Below the pieces are notes generated by a model. It did not search any database, had not been told where the DNA came from, and saw nothing but the letters and a program-made list of their open reading frames with translations. 64,000 nucleotides of DNA, taken from positions 36,056,035 through 36,120,034 of the forward strand of contig OZ025256.1 of assembly GCA_964019135.1 (NCBI GenBank), written 5' to 3'. Both the position numbers and the translations under genes were made by a program. This DNA is from Arenicola marina (Eukaryota; Annelida; Polychaeta; Arenicolidae). Below are positions 8,271 to 21,900 of the stretch, in pieces (within the stretch, counting starts at the first letter, position 1; every line of letters starts with the position of its first letter).

Positions 8271-10433
8271 GCCGTCGTTCCTTGTGGTGCGTAACCGTAC
8301 TGCACTAAGAAACGACGTCGTTCCTTGTGGTGCGTTACCGTACTGCACTAAGAAACGACGTCGTTCCTTGTGGTGCGTTACCGTACTGCACTAAGAAACG
8401 ACGACGCTCCTTGTGGTGCGTTACCGTACTGCACTAAGAAACGACGTCGCTCCTTGTGGTGCGTAACCGTACTGCACTAAGAAACGACGTCGCTCCTTGT
8501 GGTGCGTTACCGTACTGCACTAAGAAACGACGTCCCTCCTTGTGGTGCGTTACCGTACTGCACTAAGAAACGACGTTGCTCCTTGTGGTGCGTTACCGTA
8601 CTGCACTAAGAAACGACGTCGCTCCTTGTGGTGCGTTACCGTACTGCACTAAGAAACGACGTCGCTCCTTGTGGTGCGTTACCGTACTGCACTAAGAAAC
8701 GACGTCGCTCCTTGTGGTGCGTTACCGTACTGCACTAAGAAACGACGTCGCTCCTTGTGGTGCGTTACCGTACTGCACTAAGAAACGACGTTGCTCCTTG
8801 TGGTGCGTTACCGTACTGCACTAAGAAACGCCGTCGCTCCTTGTGGTGCGTTACCGTACTGCACTAAGAAACGACGTCGCTCCTTGTGGTGCATTACCGT
8901 ACTGCACTAAGAAACGCCGTCGCTCTTTGTGGTGCGTTACCGTACTGCACTGAGAAACGCCGGCGCTCCTTGTGGTGCGTTACCGTACTGCACTAAGAAA
9001 CGCCGTCGCTCCTTGTGGTGCGTTACCGTACTGCACTAAGAAACGCCGTCGCTCCTTGTGGTGCGTTACCGTACTGTACTAAGAAACGCCGTCGCTCCTT
9101 GTGGTGCGTTACCGTACTGCCCTAAGAAACGCCGTCGCTCCTTGTGGTGCGTTACCGTACTGCACTAAGAAACGCCGTCGCTCCTTGTGGTGCGTTACCG
9201 TACTGCACTAAGAAACGCCGTCGCTCCTTGTGGTGCGTTACCGTACTGCACTAAGAAACGCCGTCGCTCCTTGTGGTGCGTTACCGTACTGCACTAAGAA
9301 TCGACGTCGTTCCTTGTGGTGCGTTACCGTACTGCGCTTAGAAACGCCGTCGTTCCTTGTGGTGCGTTACCGTACTGCACTAAGAAACGCCGTCGTTCCT
9401 TGTGGTGCGTTACCGTACGGCACTAAGAAACGCCGTCGCTCCTTGTGGTGCGTTACCGTACTGCACTAAGAAACGCCGTCGCTCCTTGTGGTGCGTTACC
9501 GTACTGCACTTAGAAACGACGTCGTTCCTTGTGGTGCGTTCCCGTACTGCACTAAGATACGACGTCGTTCCTTGTGGTGCGTTACCGTACTGCACTAAGA
9601 AACGCCGTCGCTCCTTCTGGTGCGTTACCGTACTGCACTAAGAAACGCCGTCGCTCCTTGTGGTGCGTTACCGTACTGCACTAAGAAACGCCGTCGCTCC
9701 TTGGGGTGCGTTACCGTACTGCACTAAGAAACGCCGTCGCTCCTTGTGGTGCGTTACCGTACTGCACTAAGAAACGCCGTCGCTCCTTGTGGTACGTTAC
9801 CGTACTGCACTAAGAAACGACGTCGTTCCTTGTGGTGCGTCACCGTACTGCACTTAGAAACGACGTCGTTCCTTGAGGTGCGTTACCGTACTGCACTTAG
9901 AAACGCCGTCGTTCCTTGTGGTGCGTTACCGTACTGCACTAAGAAACGCCGTCGTTCCTTGTGGTGCGTTACCGTACGGCACTTAGAAACGACGTCGTTC
10001 CTTGTGGTGCGTTAACGTACTGCACTAAGAAACGCCGTCGCTCCGTGTGGTGCGTTACCGTACTGCACTAAGAAACGACGTCGCTCCTTGTGGTGCGTTA
10101 CCGTACTGCACTAAGAAACGCCGTCGCTCCTTGTGGTGCGTTACCGTACTGCACTAAGGAACGCCGTCGCTTCTTGTGGGGCGTTACCGTACTGCACAAA
10201 GAAACGCCGTCGCTCCTTGTGGTGCGTTACCGTACTGCACTAAGAAACGACGTCGCTCCTTGTGGTGCGTTACCGTACTGTACTAAGAAACGCCGTCGAT
10301 CCTTGTGGTGCGTTACCGTACTGCACTAAGAAACGCCGTCGCTCCTTGTGGTGCGTTACCGTACTGCACTAAGAAACGCCGTCGCTCCTTGTGGTGCGTT
10401 ACCGTACTGCACTAAGCAGCGCCGTCGCTCCTT

Positions 10434-13400
10434 GTGGTACGTTACCGTACTGCACTAAGAAACGACGTCGCTCCTTGTGGTGCGTTGCCGTACTGCACTA
10501 AGAAACGACGTCGCTCCTTGTGGTGCGTTACCGTAATGCACTTAGTAACACCGTCGCTCCTTGTGGTGCGTTACCGTACTGCACTAAGAAACGCCGTCGC
10601 TCCTTGTGGTGCGTTACCGTACGGCACTAAGAAACGCCGTCGCTCCTTGTGGTGCGTTACCGTACTGCACTAAGAAACGCCGTCGCTCCTTGTGGTGCGT
10701 TACCGTACGGCACTAAGAAACGCCGTCGCTCCTTGTGGTGCGTTACCGTACTGCACTAAGAAACGCCGTCGTTCTTTGTGGTGCGTTACCGTACTGCACT
10801 AAGAAACGCCGTCGTTCCTTGTGGTGCGTTACCGTACGGCACTTAGAAACGACGTCGTTCCTTGTGGTGCGTTACCGTACTGCACTAAGAAACGCCGTCG
10901 CTCCTTGTGGTGCGTTACCGTACTGCACTTAGAAACGACGTCGTTCCTTGTGGTGCGTTACCGTACTGCACTAAGAAACGACGTCGCTCCTTGTGGTGCG
11001 TTACCGTACTGCACTAAGAAACGCCGTCGCTCCTTGTGGTGCGTTACCGTACTGCACTAAGAAACGCCGTCGCTCCTTGTGGTGCGTTACCGTACTGCAC
11101 TAAGAAAAGCCGTCGCTCCTTGTGGTGCGTTACCGTACTGCACTAAGAAACGCCGTCGCTCCTTGTGGTGCGTTACCGTACTGCACTAAGAAACGCCGTC
11201 GCTTCCTGTGGTGCGTTACCGTACTGCACTAAGAAACGCCGTCGTTCCTTGTGGTGCGTTACCGTACGGCACTTAGAAACGACGTCGTTCCTTGTGGTGC
11301 GTTACCGTACTGCGCTAAGAAACGACGTCGCTCCTTGTGGTGCGTTACCTTAATGCACTAAGAAACGCCGTCGCTCCTTGTGGTGCGTTACCGTACTGCA
11401 CTAAGAAACGCCGTCGCTCCTTGTGGTGCGTTACCGTACTGCACTAAGAAACGCCGTCGTTCCTTGTGGTGCGTTACCGTACTGTACTAAGAAACGACGT
11501 CGCTCCTTATGGTGCGTTACCGTACTGCACTAAGAAACGCCGTCGCTCCTTGTGGTGCGTTACCGTACTGCACTAAGAAACGCCGTCGCTCTTTGTGGTG
11601 CGTTACCGTACTGCACTAAGAAACGCCGTCGCTCCTTGTGGTGCGTTACCGTACTGCACTAAGAAACGCCGTCGCTCCTTGTGGTGCGTTACCGTACTGC
11701 ACTAAGAAACGACGTCGCTCCTTGTGGTGCGTTACCGTACTGCACTAAGAAACGTCGTCGCTCCTTGTGGTACGTTACCGTACTGCACTAAGAAACGACG
11801 TCGCTCCTTGTGGTGCGTTGCCGTACTGCACTAAGAAACGACGTCGCTCCTTGTGGTGCGTTACCGTAATGCACTTAGTAACACCGTCGCTCCTTGTGGT
11901 GCGTTACCGTACGGCACTAAGAAACGCCGTCGCTCCTTGTGGTGCGTTACCGTACTGCACTAAGAAACGCCGTCGCTCCTTGTGGTGCGTTACCATACTG
12001 CACTAAGAAACGCCGTCGCTCCTTGTGGTGCGTTACCGTACTGCACTAAGAAACGACGTCGCTCCTTGTGGTGCGTTGCCGTACTGCACTAAGAAACGAC
12101 GTCGCTCCTTGTGGTGCGTTACCGTAATGCACTTAGTAACACCGTCGCTCCTTGTGGTGCGTTACCGTACTGCACTAAGAAACGCCGTCGCTCCTTGTGG
12201 TGCGTTACCGTACGGCACTAAGAAACGCCGTCGCTCCTTGTGGTGCGTTACCGTACTGCACTAAGAAACGCCGTCGTTCTTTGTGGTGCGTTACCGTACT
12301 GCACTAAGAAACGCCGTCGTTCCTTGTGGTGCGTTACCGTACGGCACTTAGAAACGACGTCGTTCCTTGTGGTGCGTTACCGTACTGCACTAAGAAACGC
12401 CGTCGCTCCTTGTGGTGCGTTACCGTACTGCACTTAGAAACGACGTCGTTCCTTGTGGTGCGTTACCGTACTGCACTAAGAAACGACGTCGCTCCTTGTG
12501 GTGCGTTACCGTACTGCACTAAGAAACGCCGTCGCTCCTTGTGGTGCGTTACCGTACTGCACTAAGAAACGCCGTCGCTCCTTGTGGTGCGTTACCGTAC
12601 TGCACTAAGAAACGCCGTCGCTCCTTGTGGTGCGTTACCGTACTGCACTAAGAAACGCCGTCGCTCCTTGTTTTGCGTTACCGTACTGCACTAAGAAACG
12701 CCGTCGCTCCTTGTGGTGCGTTACCGTACTGCACTAAGAAACGACGTCGCTCCTTGTGGTGCGTTACCGTACTGCACTAAGAAACGCCATCGCTCCTTGT
12801 GGTGCGTTACCGTACTGCGCTAAGAAACGCCGTCGCTCCTTGTGGTGCGTTACCGTACTGCACTTAGAAACGACGTCGCTCCTTGTGGTGCGTTACCGTA
12901 CTGCGCTAAGAAACGACGTCGCTCCTTGTGGTGCGTTACCGTAATGCACTAAGAAACGCCGTCGCTCCTTGTGGTGCGTTACCGTACTGCACTAAGAAAC
13001 GCCGTCGCTCCTTGTGGTGCGTTACCGTACTGCACTAAGAAACGCCGTCGTTCCTTGTGGTGCGTTACCGTACTGCACTAAGAAACGACGTCGCTCCTTA
13101 TGGTGCGTTACCGTACTGCACTAAGAAACGCCGTCGCTCCTTGTGGTGCGTTACCGTACTGCACTAAGAAACGCCGTCGCTCTTTGTGGTGCGTTACCGT
13201 ACTGCACTAAGAAACGCCGTCGCTCCTTGTGGTGCGTTACCGTACTGCACTAAGAAACGCCGTCGCTCCTTGTGGTGCGTTACCGTACTGCACTAAGAAA
13301 CGACGTCGCTCCTTGTGGTGCGTTACCGTACTGCACTAAGAAACGCCATCGCTCCTTGTGGTGCGTTACCGTACTGCGCTAAGAAACGCCGTCGCTCCTT

Positions 13401-16400
13401 GTGGTGCGTTACCGTACTGCACTAAGAAACGCCGTCGCTCCTTGTGGTGCGTTACCGTACTGCACTAAGAAACGCCGTCGCTTCCTGTGGTGCGTTACCG
13501 TACTGCACTAAGAAACGCCGTCTCTCCTTGTGGTGCGTTACCGTACTGCACTAAGAAACGCCGTCGCTCCTTGTGGTGCGTTACCGTACTGCACTAAGAA
13601 ACGCCGTCGCTCCTTGTGGTGCGTTACCGTACTGCACTAAGAAACGCCGTCGCTCCTTGTGGTGCGTTACCGTACTGCACTAAGAAACGCCGTCGCTCCT
13701 TGTTTTGCGTTACCGTACTGCACTAAGAATCGACGTCGTTCCTTGTGGTGCATTACCGTACTGCGCTTAGAAACGCCGTCGTTCCTTGTGGTGCGTTACC
13801 GTACGGCACTAAGAAACGCCGTCGTTCCTTGTGCTGCGTTACCGTACGGCACTTAGAAACGACGTCGTTCCTTGTGGTGCGTTACCGTACTGCGCTAAGA
13901 AACGACGTCGCTCCTTGTGGTGCGTTACCGTACTGCACTAAGAAACGCCGTCGCTCCTTGTGGTGCGTTACCGTACTGCACTAAGAAACGCCGTCGCTCC
14001 TTGTGGTGCGTTACCGTACTGCACTAAGAAACGCCGTCGTTCCTTGTGGTGCGTTACCGTACTGCACTAAGAAACGACGTCGCTCCTTGTGGTGCGTTAC
14101 CGTACTTCACTAGGAAGCGCCGTCGCTCCTTGTGGTGCGTTACCGTACTGCACTAAGAAACGCCGTCGCTCCTTGTGGTGCGTTACCGTACTGCACTAAG
14201 AAACGCCGTCGCTCCTTGTGGTGCGTTACCGTACTGCACTAAGAAACGCCGTCGCTCCTTGTGGTGCGTTACCGTACTGCACTAAGAAACGCCGTCGTTC
14301 CTTGTGATGCGTTACCGTACTGCACTAAGAAACGACGTCGCTCCTTGTGGTGCGTTACCGTACTGCACTAAGAACCGTCGTCGCTCCTTGTGGTGCGTTA
14401 CCGTACTGCACTAAGAAACGACGTCGCTCCTTGTGGTGCGTTGCCGTAGTGCACTAAGAAACGACGTCGCTCCTTGTGGTGCGTTACCGTAATGCACTTA
14501 GTAACACCGTCGCTCCTTGTGGTGCGTTACCGTACTGCACTAAGAAACGCCGTCGCTCCTTGTGGTGCGTTACCGTACGGCACTAAGAAACGCCGTCGCT
14601 CCTTGTGGTGCGTTACCGTACTGCACTAAGAAACGCCGTCGCTCCTTGTGGTGCGTTACCGTACTGCACTAAGAAACGACGTCGCTCCTTGTGGTGCGTT
14701 ACCGTACTGCACTTAGAAACGACGTCGTTCCTTGTGGTGCGTTACGGTACTGCACTAAGAAACGACGCCGTTCCTTGTGGTGCGTTACCGTACTGCAATA
14801 AGAAACGCCGTCGTTCCTTGTGTTGCGTTACCGCACTGCACTAAGAAACGACGTCGTTCCTTGTGGTGCGTTACCTTACTGCACTAAGAAACGACGTCGC
14901 TCTTTGTGGGGCGTTAGCGTACTGCACTAAGAAACAACGTCGTTCCTTGTGGTGCGTTACCGTACTGCACTAAGAAACGCCGTCGCTCCTTGTGGTGCGT
15001 TACCGTACTGCACTAAGAAACGACATCACCCTTTGTGGTGCGTTACCGTACTGCACTAAGAAACGACGTCGTTCCTTGTGGTGCGTTACCGTACTGCACT
15101 TAGAAACGACGTCGTTCCTTGTGATGCGTTACGGTACTGCACTAAGAAACGACGTCGCTCCTTGTGGTGCGTTACCGTACTGCCCTAAGAAACGACGTCG
15201 TTCCTTGTGGTGCGTTACGGTACTGCACTAAGAAACGACGTCGCTGCTTGTGGTGCGTTACCGTACTGCACTACGAAACGACGTCGCTCCTTGTGGTGCG
15301 TTACCGCACTGCACTAAGAAGCGCCGTCGTTCCTTGTGGTGCGTTACCGTACTGCACTTAGAAACGACGTCGCTCCTTGGGGTGCGTTACCGTACTGCAC
15401 TTAGAAACGACGTCGCTCCTTGTGGTGCGTTACCGTACTGCACTTAGAAACGACGTCGCTCCTTGTGGTGCGTTACCGTACTGCACTTAGAAACGCCGTC
15501 GTTCCTTGTGCTGCGTTACCGTACTGCACTAAGAAACGCCGTCGTTCCTTGTGGTGCGTTACCGTACTGCACTAAGAAACGACGTCGTTCCTTGTGGTGC
15601 GTTACTGTACTGCACTAAGAAACGACGTCATTCCTTGTGGTGCGTTACCGTACTGCACTAAGAAACGCCGTCGCTCCTTGTGGTGCGTTACTGTACTGCA
15701 CTAAGAAACGACGTCGTTCCTTGTGGTGCGTTACGGTACTGCACTAAGAAACGACGCCGTTCCTTGTGGTGCGTTACCGTACTGCAATAAGAAACGCCGT
15801 CGTTCCTTGTGTTGCGTTACCGCACTGCACTAAGAAACGACGTCGTTCCTTGTGGTGCGTTACCTTACTGCACTAAGAAACGACGTCGCTCTTTGTGGGG
15901 CGTTAGCGTACTGCACTAAGAAACAACGTCGTTCCTTGTGGTGCGTTACCGTACTGCACTAAGAAACGCCGTCGCTCCTTGTGGTGCGTTACCGTACTGC
16001 ACTAAGAAACGACATCACCCTTTGTGGTGCGTTACCGTACTGCACTAAGAAACGACGTCGTTCCTTGTGGTGCGTTACCGTACTGCACTTAGAAACGACG
16101 TCGCTCCTTGGGGTGCGTTACCGTACTGCACTTAGAAACGACGTCGCTCCTTGTGGTGCGTTACCGTACTGCACTTAGAAACGACGTCGCTCCTCGTGGT
16201 GCGTTACCGTACTGCACTTAGAAACGCCGTCGTTCCTTGTGCTGCGTTACCGTACTGCACTAAGAAACGCCGTCGTTCCTTGTGGTGCGTTACCGTAATG
16301 CACTTAGAAACGCCGTCGTTCCTTGTGGTGCGTTACCGTACTGCACTAAGAAACGACGTCGTTCCTTGTGGTGCGTTACTGTACGGCACTAAGAAACGAC

Positions 16401-18490
16401 GTCGTTCCTTGTGGTGCGTTACCGTACTGCACTAAGAAACGCCGTCGCTCCTTGTGGTGCGTTACCGTACTGCACTAAGAAACGACGTCGTTCCTTGTGG
16501 TGCGTTACGGTACTGCACTAAGAAACGACGCCGTTCCTTGTGGTGCGTTACCGTACTGCAATAAGAAATGACGTCGTTCCTTGTGGTGCGTTACCGCACT
16601 GCACTAAAAAACGACGTCGTTCCTTGTGGTGCGTTACCGTACTGCACTAAAAAACGACGTCGTTCCTTGTGATGCGTTACGGTACTGCACTAAGAAACGA
16701 CGTCGCTCTTTGTGGTGCGTTACCGTACTGCACTAAGAAACGACGTCGCTCCTTGTGGTGCGTTACGGTACTGCACTAAGAAACGACGTCGCTCCTTGTG
16801 GTGCGTTACCGTACTGCACTAAGAAACGACGTCGCTCCTTGTGGTGCGTTACCGTACTGCACTAAGAAGCGCCGTCGTTCCTTGTGGTGCGTTACCTTAC
16901 TGCACTTAGAAACGACGTCGCTCCTTGTGGTGCGTTACCGTACTGCACTAAGAAACGACGTCGCTCCTTGTGGTGCGTTACCGTACTGCACTTAGAAACG
17001 CCGTCGTTCCTTGTGCTGCGTTACCGTACTGCACTAAGAAACGATGTCGCTCTTTGTGGTGCGTTAGCGTACTGCACTAAGAAACAACGTCGTTCCTTGT
17101 GGTGCGTTACCGTACTGCACTAAAAAACGTCTTTCCTTGTGGTGCGTTACCGTACTGCACTTAGAAACGACGTCGTTCCTTGTGATGCGTTACGGTACTG
17201 CACTAAGAAACGACGTCGCTCCTTGTGGTGCGTTACCGTACTGCACTAAGAAACGACGTCGTTCCTTGTGGTGCGTTACCGTACTGCACTAAGAAACGAC
17301 GTCGCTCCTTGTGGTGCGTTACCGTACTGCACTAAGAAACGACGTCGTTCCTTGTGGTGCGTTACTGTACTGCACTAAGAAACGACGTCGTTCCTTGTGG
17401 TGCGTTATCGTACTGCACTTAGAAACGACGTCGTTCCTTGTGGTGCGTTACGGTACTGCACTAAGAAACGACGTCGCTCCTTGTGGTGCGTTACCGTACT
17501 GCACTAAGAAACGACGTCGCTCCTTGTGGTGCGTTACCGTACTGCACTAAGAAGCGCCGTCGTTCCTTGTGGTGCCTTACCTTACTGCACTTAGAAACGA
17601 CGTCGCTCCTTGTGGTGCGTTACCGTACTGCACTAAGAAACGACGTCGCTCCTTGTGGTGCGTTACCGTACTGCACTTAGAAACGCCGTCGTTCCTTGTG
17701 CTGCGTTACCGTACTGCACTAAGAAACGCCGTCGTTCCTTGTGGTGCGTTACCGTACTGCACTAAGAAACGCCGTCGTTTCTTGTGGTGCGTTACCGTAC
17801 TCCACTAAGAAACGACGTCGTTCCTTGTGGTGCGTTACCGTACTGCACTAAAAAACGACGTCATTCCTTGTGGTGCGTTACCGTACTGCACTAAGAAACG
17901 CCGTCGTTCCTTGTGGTGCGTTACCGTACTGCACTAAGAAACGACGTCGTTCCTTGTGGTGCGTTACTGTACTGCACTAAGAAACGACGTCGTTCCTTGT
18001 GGTGCGTTAAGGTACTGCACCATGAAACGACGCCGTTCCTTGTGGTGCGTTACCGTACTGCAATAAGAAACGACGTCGTTCCTTGTGTTGGGTTACCTTA
18101 CTGCACTAAGAAACGACGTCGTTCCTTGTGGTGCGTTACCTTACTGCACTAAGAAACGACGTCGCTCTTTGTGGTGCGTTAGCGTACTGCACTAAGAAAC
18201 AACGTCGTTCCTTGTGGTGCGTTACCGTACTGCACTAAAAACGCCGTCGCTCCTTGTGGTGCGTTACCGTACTGCACTAAGAAACGACATCACCCCTTGT
18301 GGTGCGTTACCGTACTGCACTAAGATACGACGTCGTTCCTTGTGGTGCGTTACCGTACTGCACTTAGAAACGACGTCGCTCCTTGGGGTGCGTTACCGTA
18401 CTGCACTTAGAAACGACGTCGCTCCTTGTGGTGCGTTAACGTACTGCACTTAGAAACGACGTCGCTCCTTGTGGTGCGTTACCGTACTGC
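10434..18490. repeat. Large duplication in the 43-bp array, copy 1 (partner 47057-55801)
   Basis: Marker monomers at 10434, 11165, 12025, 13659, 14605, 16798, 17311 and 18214 reappear in the same order at 47057, 48003, 49164, 50970, 51916, 54109, 54622 and 55525. The offset grows from 36623 to 36838, 37139 and finally 37311 bp, in steps of 5, 7 and 4 whole monomers. From about 13.6 to 18.49 kb the offset is constant. Both copies contain the rare 40-bp monomer (near 17125 and 54436). Confidence 0.9.
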
Positions 18491-18909
18491 ACTAAGAAAC
18501 GACATCAGCCCTTGTGGTGCGTTACCGTACTGCACTAAGAAACGCCGTCGTTCCTTGTTGTGCGTTACCGTACGGCACTAAGAAACGCCGTCGTTCCTTG
18601 TGGTGCGTTACCGTACTGCACTAAGAAACGACGTCGTTCCTTGTGGTGCGTTACTGTACTGCACTAAGAAACGACGTCGTTCCTTGTGGTGCGTTACCGT
18701 ACTGCACTAAGAAACGCCGTCGCTCCTTGTGGTGCGTTACCGTACTGCACTAAGAAACGACGTCGTTCCTTGTGGTGCGTTACGGTACTGCACTAAGAAA
18801 CGACGCCGTTTCTTGTGGTGCGTTACCGCACTGCAATAAGAAACGCCGTCGTTCCTTGTGGTGCGTTACCGCACTGCACTAAGAAACGACGTCGTTCCTT
18901 GTGGGGCGT

Positions 18910-21900
18910 TACCGCACTGCACTAAGAAACGACGTCGTTCCTTGTGGTGCGTTAGCGTACTGCACTAAGAAACAACGTCGTTCCTTTTGGTGCGTTACCG
19001 TAGTGCACTAAGAAACGCCGTCGTTCCTTGTGGTGCGTTACCGTACTGCACTAAGAAACGCCGTCGTTTCTTGTGGTGCGTTACCGTACTGCACTAAGAA
19101 ACGACGTCGTTCCTTGTGGTGCGTTACCGTACTGCACTAAAAAACGACGTCATTCCTTGTGGTGCGTTACCGTACTGCACTAAGAAACGCCGTCGTTCCT
19201 TGTGGTGCGTTACCGTACTGCACTAAGAAACGACGTCGTTCCTTGTGGTGCGTTAAGGTACTGCACCATGAAACGACGCCGTTCCTTGTGGTGCGTTACC
19301 GTACTGCAATAAGAAACGACGTCGTTCCTTGTGTTGGGTTACCTTACTGCACTAAGAAACGACGTCGTTCGTTGTGGTGCGTTACCTTACTGCACTAAGA
19401 AACGACGTCGCTCTTTGTGGTGCGTTAGCGTACTGCACTAAGAAACAACGTCGTTCCTTGTGGTGCGTTACCGTACTGCACTAAAAACGCCGTCGCTCCT
19501 TGTGGTGCGTTACCGTACTGCACTAAGAAACGACATCACCCCTTGTGGTGCGTTACCGTACTGCACTAAGAAACGACGTCGCTCCTTATGGTGCGTTACC
19601 GTACTGCACTAAGAAACGCCGTCGCTCCTTGTGGTGCGTTACCGTACTGCACTAAGAAACGCCGTCGCTCTTTGTGGTGCGTTACCGTACTGCACTAAGA
19701 AACGCCGTCGCTCCTTGTGGTGCGTTACCGTACTGCACTAAGAAACGCCGTCGCTCCTTGTGGTGCGTTACCGTACTGCACTAAGAAACGACGTCGCTCC
19801 TTGTGGTGCGTTACCGTACTGCACTAAGAAACGCCATCGCTCCTTGTGGTGCGTTACCGTACTGCGCTAAGAAACGCCGTCGCTCCTTGTGGTGCGTTAC
19901 CGTACTGCACTAAGAAACGCCGTCGCTCCTTGTGGTGCGTTACCGTACTGCACTAAGAAACGCCGTCGCTTCCTGTGGTGCGTTACCGTACTGCACTAAG
20001 AAACGCCGTCTCTCCTTGTGGTGCGTTACCGTACTGCACTAAGAAACGCCGTCGCTCCTTGTGGTGCGTTACCGTACTGCACTAAGAAACGCCGTCGCTC
20101 CTTGTGGTGCGTTACCGTACTGCACTAAGAAACGCCGTCGCTCCTTGTGGTGCGTTACCGTACTGCACTAAGAAACGCCGTCGCTCCTTGTTTTGCGTTA
20201 CCGTACTGCACTAAGAATCGACGTCGTTCCTTGTGGTGCGTTACCGTACTGCGCTTAGAAACGCCGTCGTTCCTTGTGGTGCGTTACCGTACGGCACTAA
20301 GAAACGCCGTCGTTCCTTGTGCTGCGTTACCGTACGGCACTTAGAAACGACGTCGTTCCTTGTGGTGCGTTACCGTACTGCGCTAAGAAACGACGTCGCT
20401 CCTTGTGGTGCGTTACCGTACTGCACTAAGAAACGCCGTCGCTCCTTGTGGTGCGTTACCGTACTGCACTAAGAAACGCCGTCGCTCCTTGTGGTGCGTT
20501 ACCGTACTGCACTAAGAAACGCCGTCGTTCCTTGTGGTGCGTTACCGTACTGCACTAAGAAACGACGTCGCTCCTTGTGGTGCGTTACCGTACTTCACTA
20601 GGAAGCGCCGTCGCTCCTTGTGGTGCGTTACCGTACTGCACTAAGAAACGCCGTCGCTCCTTGTGGTGCGTTACCGTACTGCACTAAGAAACGCCGTCGC
20701 TCCTTGTGGTGCGTTACCGTACTGCACTAAGAAACGCCGTCGCTCCTTGTGGTGCGTTACCGTACTGCACTAAGAAACGCCGTCGTTCCTTGTGATGCGT
20801 TACCGTACTGCACTAAGAAACGACGTCGCTCCTTGTGGTGCGTTACCGTACTGCACTAAGAACCGTCGTCGCTCCTTGTGGTGCGTTACCGTACTGCACT
20901 AAGAAACGACGTCGCTCCTTGTGGTGCGTTGCCGTAGTGCACTAAGAAACGACGTCGCTCCTTGTGGTGCGTTACCGTAATGCACTTAGTAACACCGTCG
21001 CTTCTTGTGGTGCGTTACCGTACTGCACTAAGAAACGCCGTCGCTCCTTGTGGTGCGTTACCGTACGGCACTAAGAAACGCCGTCGCTCCTTGTGGTGCG
21101 TTACCGTACTGCACTAAGAAACGCCGTCGCTCCTTGTGGTGCGTTACCGTACTGCACTAAGAAACGACGTCGCTCCTTGTGGTGCGTTACCGTACTGCAC
21201 TTAGAAACGACGTCGTTCCTTGTGGTGCGTTACGGTACTGCACTAAGAAACGACGCCGTTCCTTGTGGTGCGTTACCGTACTGCAATAAGAAACGCCGTC
21301 GTTCCTTGTGTTGCGTTACCGCACTGCACTAAGAAACGACGTCGTTCCTTGTGGTGCGTTACCTTACTGCACTAAGAAACGACGTCGCTCTTTGTGGGGC
21401 GTTAGCGTACTGCACTAAGAAACAACGTCGTTCCTTGTGGTGCGTTACCGTACTGCACTAAGAAACGCCGTCGCTCCTTGTGGTGCGTTACCGTACTGCA
21501 CTAAGAAACGACATCACCCTTTGTGGTGCGTTACCGTACTGCACTAAGAAACGACGTCGTTCCTTGTGGTGCGTTACCGTACTGCACTTAGAAACGACGT
21601 CGTTCCTTGTGATGCGTTACGGTACTGCACTAAGAAACGACGTCGCTCCTTGTGGTGCGTTACCGTACTGCCCTAAGAAACGACGTCGTTCCTTGTGGTG
21701 CGTTACGGTACTGCACTAAGAAACGACGTCGCTGCTTGTGGTGCGTTACCGTACTGCACTACGAAACGACGTCGCTCCTTGTGGTGCGTTACCGCACTGC
21801 ACTAAGAAGCGCCGTCGTTCCTTGTGGTGCGTTACCGTACTGCACTTAGAAACGACGTCGCTCCTTGGGGTGCGTTACCGTACTGCACTTAGAAACGACG

